Of a stretch of 64,000 nt of DNA, positions 13,125 through 24,389 are shown in pieces; position 1 is the stretch's first letter, and each line of letters begins with the position of its first letter. The translations under genes and the position numbers were made by a program. The DNA is from Adineta ricciae (lineage: Eukaryota > Rotifera > Eurotatoria > Adinetida > Adinetidae): positions 62,001 to 126,000 of the forward strand of contig CAJNOJ010000033.1 of the NCBI GenBank assembly GCA_905250025.1, in the 5' to 3' direction. Under the pieces are notes generated by a model that had not been told where the DNA came from, ran no database searches, and saw only the letters and a list, made by a program, of their open reading frames with translations.

Positions 13125-14513
13125 ATGGATTTAACATCACCTCCAAGTTCATCTTTACATTTGTCATCAAAATCCGAATTCCTAATTGGCAGCAAATATC
13201 GATTGGTACGTAAAATTGGTTCAGGTTCGTTTGGCGATATCTACTTGGGCATCAATATCACTAATGGCGAAGAGGTTGCCATCAAACTTGAATCAGTCAA
13301 AGCTCGACATCCACAATTGTTATACGAATCAAAACTATATAAAATCCTCCAAGGTGGAATCGGTATCCCGCATATTCGATACTATGCTCAAGAAAAAGAC
13401 TACAATGTACTCGTTATGGATTTACTTGGACCATCACTTGAGGATCTCTTCAATTTCTGTTCACGACGATTCACAATGAAAACTGTACTGATGCTTGCCG
13501 ATCAGATGATTGGTCGTATTGAATTCGTTCATAACAAGAACTTCATACATCGAGAGTGAGTCATTTTTTTCTTTCTATATGACTTTCTCATGAGTAACAT
13601 CCGTTTAGTATCAAACCGGATAACTTTCTCATGGGCATTGGCCGTCATTGTAATAAGGTTTGACTAAGAGTGAAATCAAGATCATTGTTATATTTTTGTG
13701 TATGTTGTGTAGGTATTCTTGATTGATTTCGGTCTAGCTAAGAAATATCGTGACAATCGAACTCGACAACACATTCCCTATCGAGAAGACAAAAACTTAA
13801 CAGGCACAGCACGTTATGCTTCCATCAATGCTCATCTCGGTATTGAGCAAAGGTAAGAAAAACTTGAATGAATGTGAGAGAAAACTGGTTTTTTCGTTTT
13901 CGTTCGTTGTTTTAGTCGTCGTGATGATATGGAATCATTAGGTTATGTTTTGATGTACTTCAATCGTGGGTCACTGCCATGGCAAGGTTTGAAAGCTGCG
14001 ACTAAAAAACAGAAATATGAAAAAATATCCGAGAAAAAAATGTCAACACCTGTCGAAATTCTTTGCAAAGTAAACGATACCAATTCGATCCATAAAGAAT
14101 CTATTGTTTCTTCTTTCTTCTCACAGGGATTTCCGGCGGAATTTGCCATGTATTTGAACTATTGTCGAGGTCTTCGATTCGAAGAAGCGCCTGATTATAT
14201 GTATTTACGACAACTATTTCGCATTTTATTTCGAACATTGAATCATCAATATGATTATACATTCGATTGGACTATGCTTAAACAAAAAGCAGCTAATGCA
14301 GCATCATCATCAACAACTGGTATGAATACAGCAACAACCGTTGCCGGAACTATTGCACCACAACCAGCATCAACAACACAAATGGCCACGACAGCGACGA
14401 CGAATACAGGCAATAATGGAATGACGCCAGGTAAAGGAGGAAGAGCAGATGATGGCGGAGAACAAGACGAGCAACATCCACCGACTACCTACTCATCCAA
14501 TGGACGTGATTGA
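13125..14513 (+). CDS. CSNK1A1: Casein kinase I, alpha type (386 aa)
   Basis: Ser/Thr kinase of Wnt, circadian and cell-cycle signalling in animals. Exons 13125-13555, 13609-13657, 13713-13852, 13916-14069 and 14127-14513 total 1,161 nt. Visible motifs: the glycine loop [11 protein letters not shown] (residues ~28-38), VAIKLE with the ATP-binding Lys, HRDIKPDN (split by intron 1), DFGLA, and the CK1-specific stretch [11 protein letters not shown] followed by [10 protein letters not shown]. Similarity to animal CK1 alpha is near-continuous through the C-lobe ([10 protein letters not shown]). The tail is a low-complexity Ala/Thr/Gly segment. The 57-nt intron at 14070-14126 is a multiple of three and has no stop; CK1 alpha proteins lack the 19 residues it would add, so it is called as an intron. 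Confidence 0.96.
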
Positions 14514-15520
14514 TAGACAAAAAAGTAGAGAGACCAAGCCATACGATAGCACCCTCCACTAACTGCCCAAATGTTGCTTTTCTACTACTTTTCTTATCGC
14601 TTTTCATATAATTGGTGATAGTCGCTCAAACATGAAATCATTCTTTTACTTTTTTTTTAAATGAAAGCATTTTAAATAACTGCTTTACTTTCTCTTTTAG
14701 ACCTACAAAAAATGAATAACAATGATTAGAAAAAAAAACGTAGGATAATTCATACACAAACAACAGCGAAAAAGCAGCTGCATATAACGTGTCGCTTATT
14801 TTTCTCTTTTTTCTTCATTTATTTCTCATTATCTGTACTCGCTCTTGCTCTTTTCCTTGTTTCTCTTGATCGAAAGTGTAAATGCCGTCGGCTTCCTCTA
14901 CTTCTTTAAGTTTATTCTATTATTTTGTCTTTTTTTCTCATGATTATGATGATGAACATGATCAGCAGCAGTGAATCGTTTCAGAACAAATCAATACGAT
15001 TACGCAGATTCAGAACACACAATATAGAACTTAATTATGTACAAAAGAAGAAAAAAAAAGGTGCACATCTATTTGTTTTCTCTTTCACATCTAAAAAACG
15101 TTTCTTCTGAATTCACAAATCAATTTTCAATTTGAATATTGTTTAATTGTATGACACATACGGTGAGTTTTTCAAGAGAGAATTTCATGAATATCAAACA
15201 AAAACCATCAGTTTCTATTTTTTTTTTGTTCATAAACGAAATAAATCAGACGAAACGGCTAAGTGATTCCATATTTATTGATTTGTACTTACATAAGTGC
15301 ATTTCTAGACGTTGAATACAACATAAACGCTATATTACAAAAACAATTGATCAAATAAACAGTTCTTTGATGAGACCACAGCTGTTTGTTTATCCGCAAC
15401 AAACAGCCAATAGAAAATATGACATATGTGCACCATTATATAGTCGAAGTCAAAAAGTACTTCTATTTATATTGGTTTTATTACTTATTATGTTCTTCCA
15501 GAGACAATTTCTGAGAAAAT
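14514..15520. other. Kinase 3' UTR and intergenic
   Basis: T-rich 3' UTR-like sequence after the kinase stop, then AT-rich spacer. No supported gene. Confidence 0.4.
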
Positions 15521-15976
15521 ATGAAACTGGTTATATTAACTATCTTCTTGTTTTCGATTGATGTCACGAGTTCTAAAGTTGAACAGACGAATGTGTTCGG
15601 AAAACGACTTCAGTCATGTTCAACATCACCATTGACTGGATATTATCGAACAGGTTCCTGCGAATGGCATGGTTCTAGTGATTATGGTGTACATACGATA
15701 TGTGCACAAATGACAAATGAATTTCTTGCATTTACACGTTCGCATGGTAATGACCTTTCTACATCGCAGAATAGTAGTGGCTTTCCTGGTCTGCACGAGA
15801 ATGATCGTTGGTGTTTATGTGCTGCAAGATGGCAAGAAGCGTTGGCTGCTAAAGTCGCTCCGCCTGTTATTCTTCAAGCAACTCATCGAATCACTTTAGA
15901 ATATACTAAACTTAGCGAACTCCGAAAAAATGCGTATCGAAATAAGAATCAACGTCGAATGCAACCGAAAAAGTGA
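15521..15976 (+). CDS. Secreted DUF2237-family protein (151 aa)
   Basis: Single exon. Residues 1-18 form a clear signal peptide (Lys then a Leu/Ile/Phe core ending Thr-Ser-Ser). The mature part matches the DUF2237 family as I know it from bacteria: SPLTGYYRTGSC, ICAQMTNEFLAFTRSHGNDLST, GFPGLHENDRWCLCAARWQEAL and a conserved VAPPVILQATH block. Four Cys lie in conserved blocks. The biochemical role of DUF2237 is not known to me. The bacterial members I know are ~100-120 aa and lack a signal peptide; here one is added. A bacterial origin followed by acquisition of a eukaryotic secretion signal is plausible but untested. A poly(A)-type AATAAA lies at about 16023. Confidence 0.85.
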   Translation: MKLVILTIFLFSIDVTSSKVEQTNVFGKRLQSCSTSPLTGYYRTGSCEWHGSSDYGVHTICAQMTNEFLAFTRSHGNDLSTSQNSSGFPGLHENDRWCLCAARWQEALAAKVAPPVILQATHRITLEYTKLSELRKNAYRNKNQRRMQPKK

Positions 15977-16194
15977 CAGAACGAATTTATTTTTCATTTT
16001 TCTTACACACGATGCAAATTAAAATAAAACGAGATTGGTATCCTTCTATCCTACATGACTACGTCATATATTGATAATAGATTTATTTTATCAGTGATTA
16101 TTTTTGAGTCAACAGAATAACAAACCTAGCGTTGTCATCGTTATGACCACAATAATATTGACTCAGGTTGTTATAGATAAAGGCAACATGCGAA

Positions 16195-16205
16195 TATATA
16201 TAAAG
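16195..16205 (+). promoter_or_regulatory. TATA box of the tandem-domain secreted gene
   Basis: TATATATAAAG lies about 62 nt before the ATG at 16267, the spacing expected for a TATA element with a short 5' UTR. Confidence 0.5.
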
Positions 16206-16266
16206 ATGCAGTTCTCGGTTGACCTAGGAAAATCAACTGCGTACATTTCATCTTCTAATTTTAAGC

Positions 16267-16983
16267 ATGAATACCTTCACTATTCTGTTACTTGCTACAG
16301 CAGTAGTTTCATGTATTGCTCGACCATCCGATATGCCAAATTGGCTGGGTACATTTACGCTCGACGATAGTTGCAACCAGGCTGAATGCTGCTGTTTAGC
16401 AGAACAAGCAACTATCTCAAAAATTCGTGATACTCAACTCTTGATTACAGCAAATGTTGCCGGTGCCCCGTGTCGAGAGCAATTGAACGGTTCAACAACG
16501 ATCTCAGTAGCACTTCCCATTCCTCAGGATAAAGGAGGCTATCAAATCACCGCGAATTTTCTTGGCACCAATAATCGATTTACCCTCAATTCTGACAGTC
16601 AATATATTGCCAATGTGAATATTCAATTTCCCAAATGTAGCGGCTCAGCACAACGAGCAGTCAGCAATTGGATTGGCACATTTAATGTTGACGATAGTTG
16701 TAATCAAAACGAATGCTGTTGTCTATCGGAGAGAGTCACAATTACGAAGATAAGCGATACACAATTATTAGTATCAGCTCGTGCAGTAGGTCAAACATGT
16801 CCATCAGAATTGAATGGCTCTGTTGAAATACCAATTCCAATGCCGCAAGACAAGAACGGCTTCCAAACTACAGTCGACTTTCTTGGAAGTATGAATCGAT
16901 TTACATTAACCTATGATAATCAATACATTGCCAATGCTAACTTACAATCTCCCAAATGTAGTGGTATGGCACGACGAGCATAA
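16267..16983 (+). CDS. Secreted protein of two tandem Cys-rich domains (238 aa)
   Basis: Single exon with an N-terminal signal peptide (residues ~1-18). The mature protein is two copies of a ~107-residue unit, residues ~24-130 and ~134-238. Each opens NW(L/I)GTF..DDSCNQ.ECCCL and closes with (Q/N)YIAN.N.Q.PKCSG. Six Cys per unit (one, three adjacent, one, one) are at matching positions. The sequence between them suggests a beta-rich fold. I do not know this family. The lack of introns and the close spacing after a TATA box fit a highly expressed secreted product. The poly(A) signal AATAAA is at 17014. Confidence 0.85.
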   Translation: MNTFTILLLATAVVSCIARPSDMPNWLGTFTLDDSCNQAECCCLAEQATISKIRDTQLLITANVAGAPCREQLNGSTTISVALPIPQDKGGYQITANFLGTNNRFTLNSDSQYIANVNIQFPKCSGSAQRAVSNWIGTFNVDDSCNQNECCCLSERVTITKISDTQLLVSARAVGQTCPSELNGSVEIPIPMPQDKNGFQTTVDFLGSMNRFTLTYDNQYIANANLQSPKCSGMARRA

Positions 16984-17614
16984 TCAGCTCCATGAACTGC
17001 GTTCACTTTTTGCAATAAAAATCATATATTGCTTTTGAACAACAACTAATAAATTGACATACAGCAACCTCTGTAGCTATTTTTGCTCAGTTAAAATTTG
17101 TCAGTGCTACTTAAACTGACTGCCCTCTACAGGAAGATTTCATCTGAATCAGGATTAGAAATAACCTTTTCGTTCTCAAACAGTGATCGCTTTCTATATG
17201 AACGCATATCGACACGAATGAATGTTCGATTTGTCACAGGCAGAGAAGATAGATCTCAAACAGATTCGATTTTCCTAGACGGTCAGTTCGTTAACTATAT
17301 ATTTATCATCGACGATATTGAAAAACTATCTGTCAATGAAAACGAACGACACACATTTTGACAGGTATTGTTCGCTACAATGTGTTTTCATTTATTCATC
17401 GTACTGACCAATGTTATCGTTCGAGGATGACACAACATGATAAATTACTATCTGTTGAATAGAAAGCGGCGGACGACGAATGATCACCAACACGGGCAGT
17501 TTGATCATATTCTTCTTTCAATAGGCAGCTATGCTTCTTCATACAAATATAAATACACCATGTATATTGTAGGTATCTTTGATTCGTCAAAATTTGTCAC
17601 ATTTATACTAAAAA
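16984..17614. other. Intergenic / 5' region of the 433-aa gene
   Basis: AT-rich. Short open frames at 17098-17361 and 17437-17640 show no family similarity. Upstream exons of the next gene could lie here, but none is supported. Confidence 0.35.
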
Positions 17615-19729
17615 ATGGCTACACTTTCAGCACCCTGTAGTACTAGTAAACAAGTTATTATTTCTCTGCGTGACCATTCTCATGAAGTATGTGTAGCAGT
17701 AGCAGAGAAAATATATTGGGAACAGGTAGATATGACTAAAAGTTGCACAAAAGTCAATCAATTCATTGTAAAAAGCGAATCTCTGTAGTTAATACAAAAC
17801 TCGAATATTACCATTGCAGTCAATGGAAAATATGTTCCCAAAGAACTGAATTCAATCTGTAGTGACAATGAACAACCAAGGCTTCACCTTATCATTCAAT
17901 CGCATCATGAACAAGATTCGAATCAACTCGAAGGTATGCGTACTCTGTACATTCGTATTCGATGCATATTCGTATGTAGACGTATGTTCTCAAATTTATC
18001 TGGACCTTGTCAAATTTCAATATCACGATCTACCTCATTTTGACGTAAGAAACTTGATTGAATCACCGTATGTATATTCCTAGTGTAATCTATGTTTTAG
18101 CATAACTTTCGTCAAATGCTGGTCTATGGCTCTTTGTATAACTCTCTTCCTGATGAAACGTTTGAAATCGATCGTTATTTACTTGGTCAACGTGTATGAT
18201 AAATATATCAAAATTGTGATCTATTATTGATTTAACCGATATGTGTTTTAGAACAGTCACATCAAAAGAATAAGACATACACTAGAATGTGCGATCGATG
18301 TGGAAAGATTATCATCGTATCGATACCGTTTTACTATTAGGTAAGCCAATAGGTCACTTAGTTTCTTCTCGATTATTATCAGTATTTTATAAAGACATGA
18401 AAAACAAAGTATTATGAATCTCGCTGCTATTCAAATTCAAGCACTTGTACGACAAGCTCAAGATCAATATATAATCGCATTTGCTACAAGTATTGGCCGA
18501 AGTTTGAGCGGCTCTTCAGAACGCTCAGACGTCATGGAAACTTGTGAGTTCACAATTAAAGATCGACTGTTTTCTAAGAAGTGTTTTTTGAAGCGTCATC
18601 GAATGCATACGATTTTCCGTCATTTACGCCATTTCAGTCGATGAACAAACGAGTATGTCGTAGAAAATTGTACAATTAATAATATATTCGGATGCTTTTT
18701 CCTATTCGAAGAGACGAGAAGATGATGTAGAACAAACAACGACTAATAGTAAAAGTAATCAACGCTGTTACCTATTTAAAAACATATTTCTTTCCTTTAG
18801 CTTCAATAATTACAGTATCAGATCAAAGTGACGACGAATCGACCACGAGTGAAACACGGTATGATGATGATGATAATAATGGAGGTTTGGATTCAAATTC
18901 GACTTTAAACACGTCTCCAGTATTGGATGCTTCTGATCATCATACATCTGATGTACATCCATTCGTAGATCAGTTCTGTGTGTTAAAGTTGTAATTTGAG
19001 CTGAATTGAGTTCGTAGTACCCTAACTCATAATGATAATCAATGTACATAATGTTCGATTATGACTTGAAAAAAGTAGACGAAAGGAAACAGTTAACAAA
19101 CTTTCTTTTTTGAGTCAATTAGATACGATTGGTAGTATCTATCAAGTATATGTTTAGAGACGCTTGGTAGTCTCTAAGACATTGGGATTTGGATCAAATG
19201 AGTCTGGTAGATGTCAATTGGAGATAGTATAATCAATCTAAAAGAAAGACAGTCTGAAGAGATGGAGTCATTTGTTTTCTTCTTTTTTAAGCATTAATTT
19301 ACATCTAGGGAACGACGTCGTGAGGATATGGAACATCTTCTTGATCGTATATGTAAACGAATGCGAGATCGTACACCTAAAGACGATGTGGCAAAAGCAC
19401 GTGAAGATTCTAGTCAAATCAAATCATATTTTCGTAATCCAAACACGTCAAAACACGGTTCGATTGAACCAGAATCCGCCTTGGAATTAGTCGAACATGA
19501 AATCGATCTACGCACACGTAATATGTCAAATCATAAATGTACGTTAGTCTTTAACAAACAATTAAAAATGGGTGCTGGTGTATGCGATCGATTAAAACGA
19601 ACAGCTAAGGTTCTTGCCTACAAGCAACTGATGACTATGACAAGAGATACTCCAAGAGAATACTTAAAAGTAAAACCAACGAAAGATGGATTTTGGAAAG
19701 CCATTATCGATTCTAGCCAAAGTCAATAA
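17615..19729 (+). CDS. Unknown protein with mixed helical and acidic regions (433 aa, 10 exons)
   Basis: Rebuilt by hand from phase-consistent GT-AG junctions: 17615-17725, 17789-17933, 17980-18044, 18101-18193, 18252-18340, 18395-18543, 18638-18652, 18731-18754, 18801-18990 and 19309-19729 (1,302 nt). Two exons are tiny (15 and 24 nt) and are the weakest part of the model. Residues 1-240 look folded, with many Leu/Ile/Tyr. Residues ~240-300 are acidic and Ser/Thr-rich (disordered). An Arg/Glu-rich helix (RRREDMEHLLDRICKRM) begins the last exon. The C-terminal ~75 residues have a strand-strand-helix look (CTLVFNKQLKMGAG, then LKRTAKVLAYKQL) weakly like a double-stranded-RNA-binding domain. 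That is only a resemblance; the function is unknown. Confidence 0.65.
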
Positions 19730-19959
19730 TGCAATATTTGTCATTAGTATTGAATTCATATTCTCTTTTGAATTCAGTGTCAGAATAATTAAATATACAC
19801 AGTGTTTTTTTTTATTTCTAATGTGTATACATAAGCAAATAAGTGTATCACTCTCTGTGATGTGTTATGTTTTTTTTTGGAATCATTTGATTCAATGCTT
19901 GTTTCAAATATACATATATATATTTGACAAACCTCATTTAACGTTCTTTTTATTGATCA

Positions 19960-20277
19960 ATGATGATACGTCTGCATATATATTGTCTGTTCTTTGCTTT
20001 AATCATGTTGATGTCCATCGAAAGTAGATGTAAGTCGAGTTTTTTTTTTGTGTTAAGACAAGTGAATGGAAGATTTCGTTTAGCTACGTACGATGGCACA
20101 TGTGGGATTAACGAAGAATTTGTAACTTGTGGCATTGAATGTGAACGATCGTGCAGTAATGTTCGTGAACCTCAAATAACATGCAATCATATGTGCGCGA
20201 TTGGTTGTTTTTGCGTGAAAGGATTCGTACGGCGAAGTGATGCAAATAGTGCGTGTATAAGAGAAACGGAGTGTTAA
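19960..20277 (+). CDS. Secreted TIL-domain (trypsin-inhibitor-like) protein (~87 aa)
   Basis: Exons 19960-20029 and 20084-20277. Exon 1 gives a signal peptide ending about SIESR. Exon 2 gives one trypsin-inhibitor-like Cys-rich domain with the expected ten Cys (C-x8-C-x3-C-x3-C pattern, then C-x3-C, C-x-C, C, C). Such domains usually inhibit serine proteases or occur in mucin-like matrix proteins. The 54-nt intron is a multiple of three and has no in-frame stop, so an unspliced message would encode a 105-aa form with 18 Phe/Lys/Arg-rich residues inserted before the domain. The domain does not need them. The poly(A) signal AATAAA is at about 20317. Confidence 0.85.
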   Translation: MMIRLHIYCLFFALIMLMSIESRCKSSFFFVLRQVNGRFRLATYDGTCGINEEFVTCGIECERSCSNVREPQITCNHMCAIGCFCVKGFVRRSDANSACIRETEC

Positions 20278-20523
20278 ATGCTATTCATGTGTGTTTTTTT
20301 CTTATTTTCAATTGATAATAAATTATTTTGTTCTACTCAGTATCAAAGTTTAGATGGAAGAAGAAAACTTATTCTTTTGATGAATATATTAAATAACCGA
20401 CAAACTTTCAAATGACATTAGATCACATAATGGGATAGATAAGATTTGTAGCTGAGGAAAAGTTTACCGTTAAAATGTTGTATAAAATCGATTACGAGTG
20501 TTATTTTTTCGAAGCGTACCACA

Positions 20524-22238
20524 ATGAGTGATGCCCAAGCTCCTCCGACGCAATTCAATCCATTTCCGAGGGATAGTTCTTTTATTTCTCCGACTATTTC
20601 GGCATTGTCATTACAATCTGAACCGAAAATAAAAGGTCGATATCTGCAACAATATGGACCATTTGGTGTACTTGTAGTACTGTTACTGGTCATTTTAATT
20701 ATCGTTGCAATTATTGTTTCTCGAACGTCATCTTATTCAGCAGCACCTATTGCAATAACACCAATACAGCATGCTAATAGATCAGTAGAGAAGAATGATT
20801 CATTAGTAGCGTCAATTGAGCTAGAGAATATGCTTGTTCATCTTCGTCAATTAACAAGTCGTGCAATAGGAACAGTGGCATTCAATCAAACCATGGATTA
20901 TCTTACAGGACAACTGAATAAAGAAAGTAGTTTGATCGTTCAAAAATATTACTTCTCTGTGCCTCGCTCAGAACTTGCTGGTCGTCCAATACTTATGGCT
21001 TTACCAAACACATCGAATGCATCACTATTCCAGTATCCCAGAGATTTCGTTTCCATGGATCTTTCAAAAGAAGCACGCAACTGGTCATTGCTTGACGGAC
21101 GACCGTTATCCGTTGTTTCTCGTCTAGGTTGTCTCATAGAAGATTGGAATGCAATTAAAGAAGGTGATGTAGCTCTAGTTAGAAGAGGTATTTGCACATT
21201 TGTTGAAAAAGTTCTCTTTGGAATGAGCAAACGTGCTAGTGCCGTACTGATTTACAATGATGGACTGACTATGGATCGTTTCGAACCATTGAATGGAACA
21301 CGGGCACCGAGAAATAATACTATACCAGCCTTATTTCTATCGTACAGAGCAGGCATGCGACTTATTCTAGAGAATACCACCCGAGTTTACCTGAAATTGG
21401 AATATCGAGAACTTCCACCTTCTATTGTAACCAATGTATGTGCCGATACAAAACTAGGCAATCCGAATCATACTATTGTTGTTGGTAGTCATAGTGATAG
21501 CGTTGCGGCAGGTAAATTATGATGTAAGGATGATCACTGTCGGCTACTTCTTGATTTTCAGGTCCTGGTTTGAATGACAATGGTAGTGGATTTGCAGCAA
21601 CATTAGCAATTGCACTGAATTTAGCACGTTTATTGACTTATACAAACTATGGGTTGACTATGCATTCTCGTATAAAATTCTGTTGGTGGGGCGGAGAAGA
21701 AGCCGGTTTATTAGGTTCAAAAAATTTCGTCAAACGAGCTAAAGCCGATGGTTCACTTAGTGCATATTCTGTAAACCTGAATTTTGATATGTTAGCATCA
21801 CCGAACTTTATCTTTGGAGTTTATGATGGTAAAACAGCTAATAATCAAACGACTCCAGTGCGTGCATTACCTGGTAGTAACCGAATTACACGTTTATTTA
21901 CAGAATATTTTGATCAAAATCATCTACCATGGGACTATACAGAATTCAGTGGTCGAAGTGATTATGGTCCGTTTCTTGCTGAAGGTATAGCATGTGGCGG
22001 CCTATTCTCAGGTGCGGACGATGTTAGAACTGAAGAGCAACGTGATCGGTACTCAAATATGTTAGGCCCGGCGTTTAAAGGAATGGCCAATGCCGACCTT
22101 GATCCATGCTATCATCAAAAATGTGATACATTAGAAAATTTAAATACTTTCGCTTACCTTCATATGGTTAAAGCAGCTGCTCATGCAATTGAATATCTAG
22201 GTAAGCTCCAGGATCTGAATCAATGGCTTTATCCATAA
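20524..22238 (+). CDS. M28 zinc metallopeptidase with PA domain, type II membrane (554 aa)
   Basis: Two exons, 20524-21511 and 21562-22238. A cytosolic N-terminus of ~45 residues is followed by a hydrophobic anchor at ~47-67, placing the catalytic part outside or in the lumen. Residues ~150-300 form a protease-associated (PA) domain with GDVALVRRGICTFVEK. The peptidase core keeps the M28 zinc ligands: His and Asp regions in GSHSDSV and LNDNGSG, EE in WWGGEEAGLLGS, Asp in LNFDM, His in DPCYHQKCDT. The more usual family form is GxHxDS, so the first ligand motif is standard. Likely an aminopeptidase or glutamate-carboxypeptidase-like enzyme; the substrate is unknown. The poly(A) signal AATAAA is at 22312. 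Confidence 0.92.
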
Positions 22239-22833
22239 AAACAATTAAACTCAATCACATGTACTTTTTCCGTTCAATGTTAGTGTCGTTTTAACTACAT
22301 TTTTTGTTTGAAATAAAAGAATAGAAATCTCTTCATGCGGGTCATTCACTGCTAACGACTAAAGAATCTTTCAGCGTCAACACACTACCTTCCAACTATC
22401 ATGTGTAAATATTCGTCATATCGCATCAAAAACACCGAATTCAACTTGCTGCACTATCATCGCTTTTTCCATCGCAATTGCTTGTTTGGGAACAAAAAGT
22501 GCTTATTCAAAATGAGATCTTCACCGCCGTAGAAAGCAATAAACTGGTAGAGAGATGAAGAACTTGTGACTGCACAAAAGCTTACTCAAAATGATGTCAG
22601 CTGAATCGTGCAAAGTGCAGTATCATTCGCCACTCGAACGCCTTTTAGTATCTTATCTCTGTTTCTCTTTTTTTGCGCATGTCATCAGTCACAGTATTTG
22701 TATATAAAGAGCACAGTCTGGCAGTGTAATATCATTTCAGGCAAAAGTGAAAAGTAAATTTTCAAAATAGAATTATTTTTCGTTTTATCATTATTTCGTT
22801 GTCTTTCTATTTAAGAGCAAAACAATTTGCATA
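22239..22833. other. Intergenic with promoter of the next secreted gene
   Basis: AT-rich spacer. A TATATAAAG element at 22701-22709 and an acceptor-like ATCATTTCAG ending at about 22740 precede the ATG at 22834. Confidence 0.4.
22701..22709 (+). promoter_or_regulatory. TATA box of the 229-aa secreted gene
   Basis: TATATAAAG lies 125-133 nt before the ATG at 22834, which fits a start site near 22730 and a ~100-nt 5' UTR. Confidence 0.5.
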
Positions 22834-23591
22834 ATGAAAGTATTTCTTGCTGTTCTCCTTGCTAGTTTAGCTCTCGTTCATGGTGCTATACCACGTTCAC
22901 GATGTGCTATGCAATTACGTGCTGGCGGTCTTTCAGCGAACTACAACGAAAGTATTGCTCACGCAATTCATTCAATGACGGTTCAAGGTTTACAACTCTT
23001 CAATCCACGTGCTACTGAAAAGAATACAATTCCAACAGTCAATCACAATTTGCATGACAAAAGCGGACAAAAAGTTCTTATGTATGCACCAAACGACCAA
23101 CTTCCATCCGATTACTTCGATTTCACCATGAATATGATTGACAAAGTTTGTTTAAAAAAAACATTTTCTCTCTTTTTGTTCCACTCAACAAATCAATTTT
23201 CCTCTCTCATTAGATCCTCGCTATGATCGGCAAATCCGATGATGGTCTTGGTGCTCACTGGTCATCAACCGAACGAATTGTCCACAAATTTCATATGTGG
23301 GATTTATGGCTCCGTCTTCAAAAAGAAGTCCGTGAAATGAAAACCAAACCAAGCGGATCCATCTGTAAATGCGTTTTGGATGTTGAATCCAACGGTATCT
23401 TTCAAGCTGTTCAATGGATCGCTGCCCATTATGAATCAGGTACACCAATCACTCTACTCGACCGTCCCATTCCAAAATTGACCGATTCCGAAACATGGGC
23501 TTTCTGGAAGAACGATCTTCTTCACTACTACACACCAGAAGCTCTTCACGATGCCGCCGTTTATCTTCATTGTGCAACCAAAGATTTCTAA
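22834..23591 (+). CDS. Secreted protein of unknown family (229 aa)
   Basis: Exons 22834-23145 and 23214-23591 join in phase 0. Residues 1-17 are a typical signal peptide (MKVFLAVLLASLALVHG). The mature protein is soluble-looking. It has Cys near residue 24 (after the cleavage site), a pair in SICKCVLD and one near the C-terminus, plus Trp/His-rich stretches (GAHWSSTERIVHKFHMWDLWLRLQ; AVQWIAAHY). No catalytic signature is recognised. A TATA box upstream and AATAAA at 23651 bracket the transcript. Confidence 0.8.
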
Positions 23592-24389
23592 ACAGAATCG
23601 CACTCCGTCTAAGACATCGACGATGAATTTTTTTCTTTAATTATCAATTAAATAAACTACATATCCCAGTGAATAAACCTACTTGTCATGTCAATTTCAT
23701 GTCACATCATCGTTCTTCATTCAATAGTATTACTCGATAGAGTTTAAATGTCAAAAGAAATTTTCTAAATTGCTGTTAATGATATCCATATATCACAATT
23801 TTTATGTAATGTGAATATATGTAATGAGTAGTGTTCAAAGACATGTTTATGACTACGTAATAGGAAACAATTCCCTCTCTTTCTCTCTCTTTTTTATTTT
23901 AAAAACCATGGGACAGCTAATTATGTACAAAATTGATTTTCATTTCACTTATCAATATTTAGATATAAAACAAGGACATATCACAACATGATATGATATT
24001 TCTCACACAACATCTTCCAAACGAACGTTCAATGCTCGTACATCGGAACGAAATTTCGAACAAGAGAGAGAGAGAGAGAGAGAGAAAGAACATCTATGTC
24101 CTGACCATTGACATACAAACGTCCTAGTTATTATTGTTCCGGTCGAATGCTTCGACGTTTTCACACACGTTCACTCTCGTTCTCTTTTTCATTCTTTTTT
24201 TCGCCTCTCGTTCTGTTGAATCAATCAAGCAACACAGACTATATATTCACTCGAGTTAGTTAGACAGAGATACAAATATTTCATCCTATCAACAACAAAA
24301 ACACTTCTTTGTATTGTAGATTATTGATATGGAGGCCAAACAATAGCATTGAATAAAGGTCGCTTTTCTAGCACAATAAACATATCATA
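23592..24389. other. Intergenic with GA microsatellite and uORF
   Basis: Contains a (GA)n tract of about 12 repeats at 24062-24087. A 5-codon upstream reading frame starts at an ATG at about 24330 and stops before the phosphatase ATG; an acceptor-like CTTTTCTAG ends at about 24371. No gene. Confidence 0.45.

Noticed and set aside
18712..18730. Exon starting AGACGAGAAG in the 433-aa gene
   Set aside because: It gives an in-frame stop in the phase required; the acceptor at 18730 restores the frame.
24062..24087. (GA)n tract as a functional element
   Set aside because: An ordinary microsatellite in an intergenic region with no associated motif.
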